From assembly GCA_018668695.1 (NCBI GenBank), contig JABJBS010000334.1, positions 1 through 60,104 on the forward strand: a DNA stretch of 60,104 nt, written 5' to 3'. The position numbers and the translations under genes were made by a program. The DNA is from Deltaproteobacteria bacterium. Its GTDB lineage: Bacteria > Myxococcota > XYA12-FULL-58-9 > JABJBS01. This document shows, piece by piece, positions 51,801 through 60,104 of this stretch (position 1 is the first letter of the stretch; each line of letters starts with the position of its first letter). The notes beneath the pieces are model-generated. The model did no database searches. It was not told the DNA's origin and was given only the letters and a program-made list of their open reading frames with translations.

Positions 51801-54800
51801 TGTACCGTTGACTCTGATTGCCCGACAGGAACGCACGGCTGTATCGATGGTGCGTGTGCTGCTCCTTCTGTTACGCCATGCCTCGACAGCGCTGATCCTT
51901 CAGACTTTACAGTTATGATAGGCTACGATTGTTCCTTTGAATACATGGGCGGAACATTCGGTGGCACGTGCTACGGAACTGGTGAAACTGCTCCTGCTTG
52001 CCTCGCGACATGTGATGTTGCAGCGGGCGTAGGCTGCGCCAACGCCAACAACCTTTGCCAAGCAACGGGCGCTATCGGCGACCCAGCGACTCTCAATCTG
52101 TGTATCCCATCGACTCTCGGCTGCACCGTGAGTTCCGATTGTCCAAGCGGCGCTTTGGAGTGTATCGACGGAATATGCATCACGCCATCGGCGGTAGCAT
52201 GTGCAAACCCCGCGGACCCATCAGATTTTACGAGCATGCTCGGCGACGCATGTACAATTGATTATCTTGGGGCGCTGGTCGACGGCGCTTGCTTCGGTAC
52301 AGGTACATCACCGGCGGCCTGCCTTGATACTTGCGATGTTGTAGCAGGTGATGACTGCGTCAACGGAAACAGTATTTGTCAAGCAGTAGGCGCACTGGGC
52401 GACCCTGCGACCGTTCAAGTTTGTATTCCTGACTCATCTGGATGTGTTGATGACAGCGGTTGTCCTGCTGGTACACACGGTTGTTTTAACGGAACATGCG
52501 TGCCTGCGGGAATCGATACCGCCGGCGGCTGTGTTGTGCCATCAAGCTACGATGTAAACGGCTGGGACCTCAGCGCTTGTGGAGGTAATACGAGCTGGAT
52601 CGGGGATGGTTACTGCGATAACGGCAACAACGTTGAGTCCTGCGGTTTTGACGGCGGTGATTGCTGTGAGCAAACGTGTGAAGACGGCTCCTATACTTGT
52701 AACAGCGGTGCGGCGACCGGTTTCGGCAATGTGTTCAACTGTACGGATCCAAACGTTGAAGAAAACTTAGGTGTTCAAGATGGAGCACCTGTTACGGGAG
52801 GCGGCGCGCTGGCCGACGGTGACACGTGTTTTTATAACTACTTCGACAACGCGATTGCAGGGGAGTGTTTCTACAATGCTGGAGCTGGGGGCACGCTCTG
52901 TTTACCAACATGCGATGCGGCAGACCCGAATGGAAGCTGCGAGATGGTTAATGCCGTTTGTCAGCCGTTTGGCGTGATCGAGGACCCTGCGACAACCGCA
53001 CTCTGTGTGCCAAGCGGGTGTAATGATGCTGCTGGCAACCCAGATGATGCAAACTGTCCTTCCGGAACCCATGGTTGCGTTGCGGGAATCTGTGTGCCGC
53101 CATCTGCAACTGCGTGCGCAGGTGCAAGTTCTGGCGACACGTGCTCGTTCACCTACGGTGACGCATCTGTAGGCGGTCGATGTTTCGATGCTGGCACGGG
53201 TCAGATTTGTTTGCCTGAGTGTGATGTGAACGACCCAATTGGTTCGTGTGGAGTCGGCGATGCCGTTTGTCAGGCGCTTGGTGTGCTTGAAGATCCTGCA
53301 ACCTATGCACTTTGTATTCCGAGCACATGTAAAGATGCCGACGGCACCGATGATGATTCGCTTTGTCCTGCTGGTACCCACGGGTGCGAAAACGGTATTT
53401 GCGTAGCACCTTCTATCGTTCCATGTACCACGGGTGCTGACGGTGCTGGTAATCCTATCTTTGCTGCCGATGGTACGGCTTGTACGTATGAGTACTCGGG
53501 TCAAACCGCAGTGGGCCAATGTTTCGATGCCGGTACAGGCTCAGCCTGCTTGCCTACCTGCGATGTTCGCAACCCAGAGGAATCCTGCCCGATGGCAGAC
53601 GCTGTTTGCCAGCCATTTGGTGTTCTTGAAGATCCAAACACAATGGCACTCTGTGTGCCGAGCGGCTGCCGCGATGCTGACGGAAACGATGTCGATTCCC
53701 TATGCCCTGCGGGCACCCACGGTTGCGTGGACGGAATCTGTGTTGGGCCATCAGCGGAAGCTTGTGTTGCAGGTGTCGCCGATGCTGATTTAACGGGCTA
53801 TGGCCTCTCGGTTCACCAAAACGGTACCGATGCCGCATCTATTCAGTTCACAGAAGACTTCAGCGGTGATTATTCAACAGGCAGCTATATCGTGCTTGCC
53901 CGAAATGCTGACAGCCTCGAGGACTGGGCGAATATGTTTAACCCGCCATTGAGTGCCGCAGAAACAGCAAACATTGCTCTGTTTGTGGACACAAATGGTG
54001 CATGGGCTGTGAATGGCTCGGACGACCCAGCTACGCTGGACGGTCCTGGCGGAGCAGTGCAAGTTGCCCCAAATAAGGATGACATCATCCGGCTTCAGGC
54101 AGACGGCACCTACCTCTTGGACGCTTCTGGTCAAACCGTGGGCGCAACTGGCGCTGACGGCCTCATCGGAAACACAGCTGCTCCAGTTGTTATCTATGAA
54201 GTGGGCGAAAAGGGCAGTGGAACCCGGCTCACCGATTACAACGGTAACTACGTAATGCTCTTTGTTGCAGGTAGCGGCGACGCTGCGTACGCGGCATCAG
54301 GTACAGCGTGTGCTTATGAATACGCTGGCGGCGAAGAAGTAACGGGTACCTGTTTTGACCCAGGAACTGGGACCATTTGTCTCCCGACCTGTGACTACAA
54401 CGACCCAAGCGGTACTTGTGTCATGGCTGGTGCAGTATGTCAGCCAACAGGCGTAATTGGAGATCCTTCGACTCAGTCGATTTGCGTTCCACCTGCTTGT
54501 CAGACAAATGCAGACTGCCCAACTGGTACCTTTAGTTGTACCGACGGATTCTGTACGCCACCTTCAATCATCCCGTGCTTCGACGAGGCAGACCCAACTG
54601 ACTACAGCAGCACTATCGGCCAGGCTTGTAGCTTCGACTACAATAGCGTGACCTCCAGTGGTGTCTGTTTTGGTACGGGCGCAACGCCTGCAGCTTGCGT
54701 CGCAACATGCGACCCTGCGGCGCAAGTAGGATGTGTGAACCCGAACAGTACTTGCCAGGCAACTGGCGTTATTGGCGACCCCGCGACTGGCGGTGTCTGT

Positions 54801-57800
54801 ATTCCGAATAATCAGTTTGCTGCAGCAAGTGATTGCCCAACAGGCACGCACGCTTCAGATAACGGGGACGGTACTTTTGACTGCGTGGCACCTAGCGGAA
54901 TCGCATGTGCAGCCCTCAGTGATCTCGACGCCTGTTCGTTTGATTACTTTGGGTTAACCGTAAACGGCACATGCTATCAGGATGTCTGCCTTGAAGATTG
55001 CTCGAGTGCCGGCAACGACTGCGCCAACCCAAACAGTGTTTGCCAGGCTACTGGCATCGTCGGGGACCCATCCACTGATTTCGTGTGTATCCCGAGTAAT
55101 ACATTCACCGCATCAGGGCTGTGTCCGTCGGGCACACACGAAGTGGCTCAAGATGACGGAACTTACCAATGCGTGGCGCCAAGCGGCATCGCCTGCGTCG
55201 GAGCCAGCGACCTAGATAGCTGTGAATTCACATGGGGCAACAATGATATCGAGGGAACTTGTTACCAAGGTGTTTGCCTTGAAGACTGTTCCATTGACGG
55301 TGATGACTGCAACAATGGCAACAGCGTATGTCAGGCCACCGGTGTTATCGGTGACCCGGCCACCGACTTTGTTTGTATTCCAGCCAGTCAGTTCCCAGCA
55401 GCAGGCCTTTGCCCAACAGGCACACATGAGGCTGCTCAAGCAGACGGGACCTATCAGTGTGTGGCGCCTAGCGGCGTAGCGTGCGCGGGCGCAGCAGACC
55501 TTACTACATGTGAATTCACATGGGGCTCAAACACTATCAACGGAACTTGCTATCAGTCTGCATGCCTTGCTGATTGTACGGGCGCCGGTGATGACTGCTC
55601 CAACAGCAACAGTGTTTGTCAGGCAACAGGCGTTGTGGGTCTACCATCCACAGACTTCGTCTGTATCCCATCAAACACATTTACAGTCGATAATACGTGC
55701 CCATCGGGTACGCATGAAGTGGCGCAAGCAGACGGTACTTATCAGTGTGTTGCACCGAGTGGTGTGGCGTGCGCAGGTTCAAGCGACCTAGACAGCTGCA
55801 CGTTCACATGGGGCGGCAACAACATCTCTGGTACATGCTACCAAGGTGCTTGTCTTGAGGATTGCACCATCGATGGTGACGATTGCGGCAACGCTAACAG
55901 TGTTTGTCAGGCAACAGGTGTGATTGGAGCACCGGATACGGACTTCATCTGCATCCCAGGCAGCACTTTCGCTGCCGACGACCTCTGCCCGACAGGTACA
56001 CATGAGGCTGCTCAAGGTGATGGTACATTCCAGTGCGTTGCGCCGAGCGGTGTCGCATGTGTAGGTCTCAGCGACCTCGATGCGTGTACGTTCGCATGGG
56101 GCTCAAACTCAATTACAGGCACATGTTACTTAGGGACTTGCCTTGAGGATTGCTCCATTGATGGTGACGACTGCAATAACGGCAACAGTGTCTGTCAGGC
56201 TACCGGTGTAATCGGTGACCCGGCTACTGACTTTGTTTGTATTCCATCGAACCAGTTCCCCGCGGAAGGGTTCTGTCCTTCAGGAACGCATGAGGTTGCT
56301 CAGGGTGATGGCACGTATCAGTGTGTTTCGCCTAGTGGTGTAGCCTGCGCAGGCAAGGCAGACTTGGCAGCGTGCAGTTATGCGTGGGGTTCAAACTCAG
56401 TCAACGGTACTTGCTATCAAGGTGCATGCCTTGAGGATTGTTCCAGTCTCGGCAACGATTGCGCCAACGAGAACAGCGTTTGTCAGGCAACGGGCGTTAT
56501 TGGATTACCGAGCACAGACTTCATCTGTATCCCGGCCAGCACGTTTACCGCAGACAACACCTGCCCATCAGGAACACACGAGGCGGCTCAAGCCGACGGA
56601 AGTTATCAGTGTGTGGCGCCAAGTGGAGTCGCATGTGCGGGGCTGGCAGACCTTGCGGCCTGTACCTATGCATGGGGAACAAATACTGTGAACGGAACTT
56701 GTTACCAGGGCGCGTGCCTTGAAGACTGTTCGGTAGCAGGAGACGACTGCAACAACGGCAACAGTGTATGTCAGGCAACTGGGGTCATTGGTGCACCGGG
56801 TACGGACTTCATCTGTATCCCAGGCAGTCAATTTGCTGATGACGACCTTTGTCCAACGGGCACACACGAGGTTGCTCAGAGTGATGGCTCATATCAGTGT
56901 GTTGCGCCTAGCGGCGTAGCGTGCGCCGGACTTAATGACCTTGATGGCTGTACTTATGACTGGGGCAGTAACTCCATCAGCGGGACATGCTACCAAGGTG
57001 CTTGTCTTGAAGATTGCTCGATTGCGGGCGACGACTGCGCCAACGGCAATAGCGTGTGCCAGGCAACGGGAGTTATTGGAGCGCCTGCATCAGACTTCGT
57101 TTGTATCCCAGCCAACACATTTGCAGTGGACAACACGTGCCCATCAGGAACACATGAGGTCGCGCAGATTGACGGAACTTATCAATGCGTTGCACCAAGT
57201 GGCGTAGCTTGCTCAGGCAAGGCTGATCTTGCAGCTTGCGCGTATGCATGGGGCACAAACAGCATCAGCGGTACGTGTTACCAAGGTGCATGTTTGGAAG
57301 ACTGCTCGGACAACGGTAACGACTGTGGCAACAGCAACAGTGTGTGTCAGGCAACGGGCGTTGTCGGTGCACCGGGCACAGACTTTGTTTGTATCCCGGG
57401 GAATACATTTACAGCAGACAACACGTGCCCAAGCGGTACACATGAAATGGCTCAAGCAGACGGCTCCTATCAGTGCGTGTCACCAAGTGCCGTGCCTTGT
57501 GTGGGCCAAGCAGACCTTGCTTCATGTAGCTTCACGTGGGGTTCAAACTCCGTCAGCGGCACATGTTATCAGGGCGCATGTCTTGAAGACTGTACACAGG
57601 CAGGTAACGATTGCGCTAATGGCAACAGCATTTGCCAAGCAACGGGAGCCATCGCTGCACCAGGCACAGATTACATCTGTATCCCAGGCAGCACCTTTAC
57701 AGCAGATAACACTTGCCCAACTGGCACGCATGAGATGGTTCAGGCTGATGGTTCTTACCAGTGTGTTGCACCTAGTGGTGTGGCGTGCGCAGGCCTTAAT

Positions 57801-60104
57801 GACCTAGACACTTGCTCATTCACATGGGGAACCAACAGCGTATCTGGTACTTGTTACCAGGGTGCGTGTCTTGAGGATTGCACTCAAAATGGCAGCGACT
57901 GTGCAAACGCCAACAGTGTTTGTCAGGCAACGGGTGTCATAGGGCTTGGATCCACGGACTTTGTCTGCATCCCATCCAGCCAGTTCTCGGCCAACGACTC
58001 ATGTCCATCGGGCACTCATGAGGAAGCTCAGTCTGATGGCACTTATCAATGCGTGGCACCAAGCGGCGTAGCCTGTGTCGGTAAGTCGGACCTTGATTCG
58101 TGTGCCTACGTTTGGGGAACCAATGCTGTGAGCGGTACCTGTTACCAGGGAGCGTGTCTCGAGGACTGCAGTATCTCTGGCAGCGACTGTAACAATGGAA
58201 ACAGTGTCTGTCAGGCTACAGGAGCCATTGGCGCAGCCGGAACAGACTTTGTTTGTATCCCAGGCAATCAGTTCACCGCGGACAACACCTGCCCAACAGG
58301 GACACATGAGATCCTTCAGACAGATGGCACCTACCAGTGCGTGGCACCGAGTAATGTTGCTTGCTCTGGCAAGGTCGATCTTGCATCCTGCACATATTCA
58401 TGGGGAACCAACAACGTGTCAGGTACTTGTTACCAGGGCGCGTGTCTTGAAGACTGCACGCAGGCAGGTAACGACTGTGCTAACAGCAACAGCATCTGCC
58501 AGGCAACGGGCGTGGTTGGTGCACCGGGCACAGATTTCATCTGTATCCCAAGCAGCACATTCACTACGGATAACACTTGCCCAACTGGCACGCATGAGAT
58601 GGTTCAGGCCGATGGCTCTTACCAGTGTGTAGCTCCAAGCGGGGCAGCATGTGCAGGACTCAGTGATCTCGATGGATGTTCATTCACATGGGGCACTAAC
58701 AGCGTGTCAGGTACTTGCTACCAGGGTGCGTGTCTTGAAGACTGCACGCAGGCAGGTAACGATTGCGCCAATGGAAACAGTATTTGTCAGGCAACCGGAG
58801 CCATCGCGGCACCGGGCACAGACTACATCTGTATCCCGGACAACACCTTTACGGCAGACAACACCTGCCCAACAGGTACACATGAGGTTATTCAGACGGA
58901 TGGAAGCTATCAGTGTGTGGCACCAAGTGCTCTTGCATGTGCAGGCGCTGCGGACCTAACTTCTTGTACTTATGCCTGGGGCACCAACACTGTAAGTGGA
59001 ACGTGTTACCAGGGTGCGTGTTTGGAAGACTGCACAGCTGCCGGCAACAACTGCCCGAACAGCAACAGCATCTGTCAGGCAACAGGTTCAATTGGCGCAA
59101 GCGGAACAGATTACGTCTGTATCCCGAGCAACCAGTTCACAGCCAACGACACCTGCCCATCAGGAACACATGAAGTCGCACAAGCGGACGGCTCGTACCA
59201 ATGCGTTGCACCAAGCGCAGTTGCATGTACCGGTAAGAGTAACCTTGCATCGTGTATCTTTATCTGGGGCACAAACGTCGTAGATGGCCAATGTTACCAA
59301 GGTTCGTGCCTTGGAACATGCACGGTCGCCAGTGATGATTGCCTCAACAGCAACAGCGTTTGTCAGGCAACAGGAGTCATCGGCGATGGCGCCACAGGCT
59401 TCGTATGTATCCCTGACTCAACATTTACAGCGGACAACTCGTGCCCAACTGGCACCCACGAAGTGGACCAAGGAGATGGCAATTATCAGTGCGTGGCTCC
59501 AAGTGGAATCGCATGCGCTGGCAAGTCAGACCTTGATTCCTGTAGCTACAGCTGGGGCTCTAACTCCATCAACGGCACTTGTTACCAGGGTGCTTGCCTT
59601 GAAGACTGTTCGCAGTCGGGCAATGACTGCTCAAACGGCAACAGCGTTTGTCAGGCAACCGGGGTGGTCGGCGCAGGTGGAACAGACTACATCTGTATCC
59701 CAAGCAACACGTTCACTTCAGACGGTGGATGCCCAACAGGAACACATGAGTTACTTCAGGCAGATGGAACCTATCAGTGCGCAGCACCAAGCGGGATTGC
59801 ATGTGCAAGCGCAGCAGACCTGGATGACTGCAGTTATGAGTGGGGCAGCAACAGCGTAAGCGGCACATGCTATCAGGGCGCTCGTGGTCTTTTTGGAGCA
59901 GCGTCTAAACGCATCCATACCTCTGCCGATCGCCTGACAAAAATTGATCGGGCTTTTGAGGCGCAAGGTGTGTTATTGGCGCTTGCTGCCACTGCGCATC
60001 ATGCCCTCACCGGCCCAAATGCAACTTTGCCTGATTTGATCATAGGTCATGGAATTTTAGGGCGTTTGCTTGCGCGGCTGACGGTTGCGCTAGGCGCCCC
60101 GTCG
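48846..60104 (+). CDS. Giant Cys-rich tandem-repeat lipoprotein (open to window end)
   Basis: From the GTG at 48846 the frame is open for 3,753 codons without a stop. Residues 1-24 are a lipoprotein-type signal peptide ([20 protein letters not shown], then TSGC). The mature protein is Cys-rich throughout. Eight diverging A units of 97-112 residues span about 284-1148. An LNR-like module lies near 1240-1280. Related units with CFDAGTG and EDPATxALC motifs span about 1340-1640. A Cys-poor insert without repeats lies at about 1642-1815, and two more units follow it. Seventeen B units of exactly 96 residues span 2043-3674. Each B unit has ten Cys. The last 75 codons look like a BchC fragment, so the true end is missing. 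Probably a surface fibre or adhesin held by disulfides; function unknown. Confidence 0.75.
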   Translation, partial: MINSIKGPFGLVLICFMSFLTSGCMIAEFFEEESSSEDGTVTDNCGAEETACPAPENATASCVSSQCAWECDEGFHVNDARDPSGCLADDTVNSCTPAGVDCRAAAPSNSTATCDGVSCGFECNDGFDLTANGVCQRQCQSDEECPVFSFGCINGDCKSPTDTCDGQDEFSQCFGPNDATGQAMVGYCVTNPATSTRICVNSCDPSIGCNEASSVCQPLGAVEDIENTENVPALCKTACASDAECPAGTFGCENGVCVSPFGGGGTCENIGDICATPGGTEGRCFSAGGDPLCLAVCDPVGEVACATPGSVCQASGIIGDPTTYGVCIPPGQIPDVAFCPTGTLGLYDGSCVPPSAIACDGVEMNGACSFSYFGSDHYGYCYGADEASKVCLASCDVESGIACENPNNVCQPAGIIGDPSTVQVCIPNNILLGDEDCPTGTHGFYDGACVPPSVIPCLNADDPSDFTSTLGDACEFGYFGATLTGACYGDGTSPAACLAECSPSGAAGDEEIGCQNPNSICQAIGLVGDPATVTVCIPSNLGCLEDSQCPSGTHRCIEGACVPPSIYPCLDEENPGNYATKLGQACEFTYLGSEVTGSCFGTGQEPAACLANCDPSPFDGSAPIACANSNNICQATGAVGDAATVNVCIPDTLGCQVDSDCPSGSLFCDKGGCVTPSAVACVSPDDPNDFTATIGQDCGFLFNDTEVSGICFGTGTTPPACLAACDLAPADGSDPTPCAVASNICQASGPIGDPATVQICIPNTVGCSEDSDCPTGTFGCTEGSCIAPSALPCANPDDPEDFTSKLGESCTFDYGGVSYDGACFGTGASPAVCLDTCNPSPLDGSEGTGCANANNICQSTGLVGDPSTVHVCIPTSAGCEEASDCPSGSFVCHDGACVPPSVGPCVNPADPTDFTSMIGSDCGFDYLDVSVAGKCFGTGTTPAACLDTCDPVNNVGCFNSGSVCQASGITGDPTTVNVCIPASSGCTVDSDCPTGTHGCIDGACAAPSVTPCLDSADPSDFTVMIGYDCSFEYMGGTFGGTCYGTGETAPACLATCDVAAGVGCANANNLCQATGAIGDPATLNLCIPSTLGCTVSSDCPSGALECIDGICITPSAVACANPADPSDFTSMLGDACTIDYLGALVDGACFGTGTSPAACLDTCDVVAGDDCVNGNSICQAVGALGDPATVQVCIPDSSGCVDDSGCPAGTHGCFNGTCVPAGIDTAGGCVVPSSYDVNGWDLSACGGNTSWIGDGYCDNGNNVESCGFDGGDCCEQTCEDGSYTCNSGAATGFGNVFNCTDPNVEENLGVQDGAPVTGGGALADGDTCFYNYFDNAIAGECFYNAGAGGTLCLPTCDAADPNGSCEMVNAVCQPFGVIEDPATTALCVPSGCNDAAGNPDDANCPSGTHGCVAGICVPPSATACAGASSGDTCSFTYGDASVGGRCFDAGTGQICLPECDVNDPIGSCGVGDAVCQALGVLEDPATYALCIPSTCKDADGTDDDSLCPAGTHGCENGICVAPSIVPCTTGADGAGNPIFAADGTACTYEYSGQTAVGQCFDAGTGSACLPTCDVRNPEESCPMADAVCQPFGVLEDPNTMALCVPSGCRDADGNDVDSLCPAGTHGCVDGICVGPSAEACVAGVADADLTGYGLSVHQNGTDAASIQFTEDFSGDYSTGSYIVLARNADSLEDWANMFNPPLSAAETANIALFVDTNGAWAVNGSDDPATLDGPGGAVQVAPNKDDIIRLQADGTYLLDASGQTVGATGADGLIGNTAAPVVIYEVGEKGSGTRLTDYNGNYVMLFVAGSGDAAYAASGTACAYEYAGGEEVTGTCFDPGTGTICLPTCDYNDPSGTCVMAGAVCQPTGVIGDPSTQSICVPPACQTNADCPTGTFSCTDGFCTPPSIIPCFDEADPTDYSSTIGQACSFDYNSVTSSGVCFGTGATPAACVATCDPAAQVGCVNPNSTCQATGVIGDPATGGVCIPNNQFAAASDCPTGTHASDNGDGTFDCVAPSGIACAALSDLDACSFDYFGLTVNGTCYQDVCLEDCSSAGNDCANPNSVCQATGIVGDPSTDFVCIPSNTFTASGLCPSGTHEVAQDDGTYQCVAPSGIACVGASDLDSCEFTWGNNDIEGTCYQGVCLEDCSIDGDDCNNGNSVCQATGVIGDPATDFVCIPASQFPAAGLCPTGTHEAAQADGTYQCVAPSGVACAGAADLTTCEFTWGSNTINGTCYQSACLADCTGAGDDCSNSNSVCQATGVVGLPSTDFVCIPSNTFTVDNTCPSGTHEVAQADGTYQCVAPSGVACAGSSDLDSCTFTWGGNNISGTCYQGACLEDCTIDGDDCGNANSVCQATGVIGAPDTDFICIPGSTFAADDLCPTGTHEAAQGDGTFQCVAPSGVACVGLSDLDACTFAWGSNSITGTCYLGTCLEDCSIDGDDCNNGNSVCQATGVIGDPATDFVCIPSNQFPAEGFCPSGTHEVAQGDGTYQCVSPSGVACAGKADLAACSYAWGSNSVNGTCYQGACLEDCSSLGNDCANENSVCQATGVIGLPSTDFICIPASTFTADNTCPSGTHEAAQADGSYQCVAPSGVACAGLADLAACTYAWGTNTVNGTCYQGACLEDCSVAGDDCNNGNSVCQATGVIGAPGTDFICIPGSQFADDDLCPTGTHEVAQSDGSYQCVAPSGVACAGLNDLDGCTYDWGSNSISGTCYQGACLEDCSIAGDDCANGNSVCQATGVIGAPASDFVCIPANTFAVDNTCPSGTHEVAQIDGTYQCVAPSGVACSGKADLAACAYAWGTNSISGTCYQGACLEDCSDNGNDCGNSNSVCQATGVVGAPGTDFVCIPGNTFTADNTCPSGTHEMAQADGSYQCVSPSAVPCVGQADLASCSFTWGSNSVSGTCYQGACLEDCTQAGNDCANGNSICQATGAIAAPGTDYICIPGSTFTADNTCPTGTHEMVQADGSYQCVAPSGVACAGLNDLDTCSFTWGTNSVSGTCYQGACLEDCTQNGSDCANANSVCQATGVIGLGSTDFVCIPSSQFSANDSCPSGTHEEAQSDGTYQCVAPSGVACVGKSDLDSCAYVWGTNAVSGTCYQGACLEDCSISGSDCNNGNSVCQATGAIGAAGTDFVCIPGNQFTADNTCPTGTHEILQTDGTYQCVAPSNVACSGKVDLASCTYSWGTNNVSGTCYQGACLEDCTQAGNDCANSNSICQATGVVGAPGTDFICIPSSTFTTDNTCPTGTHEMVQADGSYQCVAPSGAACAGLSDLDGCSFTWGTNSVSGTCYQGACLEDCTQAGNDCANGNSICQATGAIAAPGTDYICIPDNTFTADNTCPTGTHEVIQTDGSYQCVAPSALACAGAADLTSCTYAWGTNTVSGTCYQGACLEDCTAAGNNCPNSNSICQATGSIGASGTDYVCIPSNQFTANDTCPSGTHEVAQADGSYQCVAPSAVACTGKSNLASCIFIWGTNVVDGQCYQGSCLGTCTVASDDCLNSNSVCQATGVIGDGATGFVCIPDSTFTADNSCPTGTHEVDQGDGNYQCVAPSGIACAGKSDLDSCSYSWGSNSINGTCYQGACLEDCSQSGNDCSNGNSVCQATGVVGAGGTDYICIPSNTFTSDGGCPTGTHELLQADGTYQCAAPSGIACASAADLDDCSYEWGSNSVSGTCYQGARGLFGAASKRIHTSADRLTKIDRAFEAQGVLLALAATAHHALTGPNATLPDLIIGHGILGRLLARLTVALGAPS
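49695..52289 (+). repeat. A-type Cys-rich repeat units
   Basis: Measured between equivalent Cys codons (GxCYG/GxCFG), the units are 291, 318, four of 336 and two of 321 bases. The consensus contains ACLxxCD, NNICQAxG, GDPATVxVCIP, DSDCPxGTHGC, CVPPS and DPxDFT. They are in frame within the giant gene. Confidence 0.8.
52563..52680 (+). other. LNR (Lin-12/Notch repeat)-like module
   Basis: In the giant protein the segment reads [18 protein letters not shown], then [11 protein letters not shown]. The W-x-GDG-x-CD and FDGGDC pattern is the calcium-binding LNR motif. It interrupts the repeat series once. Confidence 0.6.
53773..54290 (+). other. Cys-poor, possibly lamin-tail-like insert domain
   Basis: About 170 residues nearly free of Cys interrupt the repeats. 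Segments such as [44 protein letters not shown] and [14 protein letters not shown] suggest beta strands with the look of lamin-tail-like domains of bacterial surface proteins. The likeness is only suggestive. Confidence 0.35.
54972..59867 (+). repeat. Seventeen tandem 288-base (96-residue) B-type units
   Basis: The Cys codon of the motif [12 protein letters not shown] recurs at 54972 and every 288 bases to 59868, with no length change. Each unit carries [46 protein letters not shown] and a Phe/Tyr-x-WG strand. Units are alike in protein but clearly diverged in DNA. Confidence 0.9.
59881..60104 (+). pseudogene. BchC-like dehydrogenase fragment joined in frame to the repeat
   Basis: After CYQGA the frame abruptly reads [11 protein letters not shown], then [16 protein letters not shown] and [20 protein letters not shown]. 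This matches the middle of BchC, the medium-chain dehydrogenase acting on 3-hydroxyethyl bacteriochlorophyllide a in bacteriochlorophyll synthesis (conserved [15 protein letters not shown] and [18 protein letters not shown]). No Cys and no repeat motif remain. It has no start of its own and runs off the window. An assembly chimera is likeliest; a real gene fusion or recombination is the alternative. Confidence 0.75.

Noticed and set aside
49219-59859. Many open frames on both strands overlapping the giant gene, such as 52902-53519 (-) and 57229-57807 (+)
   Set aside because: They are shadows of the Cys-rich repeats in other frames, have low-complexity translations and no ribosome sites or family likeness.
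54972-59867. Regular repeats that might be a CRISPR array or satellite DNA
   Set aside because: The 288-base period is an exact number of codons, the frame is open and the repeat is conserved at protein level. There is no short direct repeat with unique spacers.

Overview
The window looks like chromosomal DNA from a Myxococcota-like (deltaproteobacterial) Gram-negative organism of moderate GC. Signs are an AgmX/PglI-type TonB-like protein, a MYXO-CTERM-like C-terminal tail, paired ECF sigma and anti-sigma genes, TRAP transporter T-component lipoproteins, an Arg-rich RNase E/G and very large Cys-rich repeat lipoproteins. No insertion sequence, phage gene, CRISPR array or rRNA was seen. One tRNA is present, tRNA-Arg(CCT).

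Layout. Positions 1-3.8 kb hold a partial glutathione reductase, an AgmX-like membrane protein, an ECF sigma/anti-sigma pair, a MerR-like regulator and a sigma-region-4-like DNA-binding protein. Positions 3.8-18.8 kb are an exopolysaccharide or O-antigen locus. It has two O-antigen ligase/polymerase family proteins, four glycosyltransferases, two polyprenyl-phosphate sugar-1-phosphate transferases, an aminotransferase plus oxidoreductase pair for a nucleotide amino sugar, an unusual NlpC/P60-beta-barrel fusion and an unrecognised membrane protein. Stop/start overlaps of 1-4 bases run from 3.8 to 5.8 kb and again from 5.9 to 12.7 kb, which indicates translational coupling. No flippase or Wzz-type co-polymerase is visible.

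Positions 18.8-33 kb are housekeeping genes: threonylcarbamoyl-AMP synthase, a TrmN6-like methyltransferase, a DUF721 protein, apt, tRNA-Arg, an IHF/HU protein and an outer-membrane-like protein. Then comes the overlapping operon cysteine desulfurase-mnmA-rnc-era-der, joining tRNA thiolation to ribosome and RNA maturation. RNase E/G follows on the other strand, then a YfgM-like protein, BamB and a Nudix protein.

Positions 33-43.4 kb are a minus-strand catabolic/transport block. It has two TRAP substrate-binding proteins, each preceded by a TatT-like TPR protein, one DctM permease with a long acidic tail, an alpha/beta hydrolase and a fused hydantoinase/5-oxoprolinase. No DctQ subunit was found. 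Positions 43.7-45.7 kb encode a fused 3-hydroxyacyl-CoA dehydrogenase/enoyl-CoA hydratase in the opposite order to FadB.

Positions 45.8-60.1 kb encode two surface proteins. The second is a giant Cys-rich repeat lipoprotein whose frame is open for 3,753 codons to the window end. It has 17 tandem units of exactly 288 bp, a Notch/LNR-like module and a possible lamin-tail-like insert. At about 59,881 the repeat stops inside a unit and continues in frame into a fragment that closely resembles the bacteriochlorophyll-synthesis dehydrogenase BchC. This is most simply a chimeric assembly join, and is the most important anomaly in the window.
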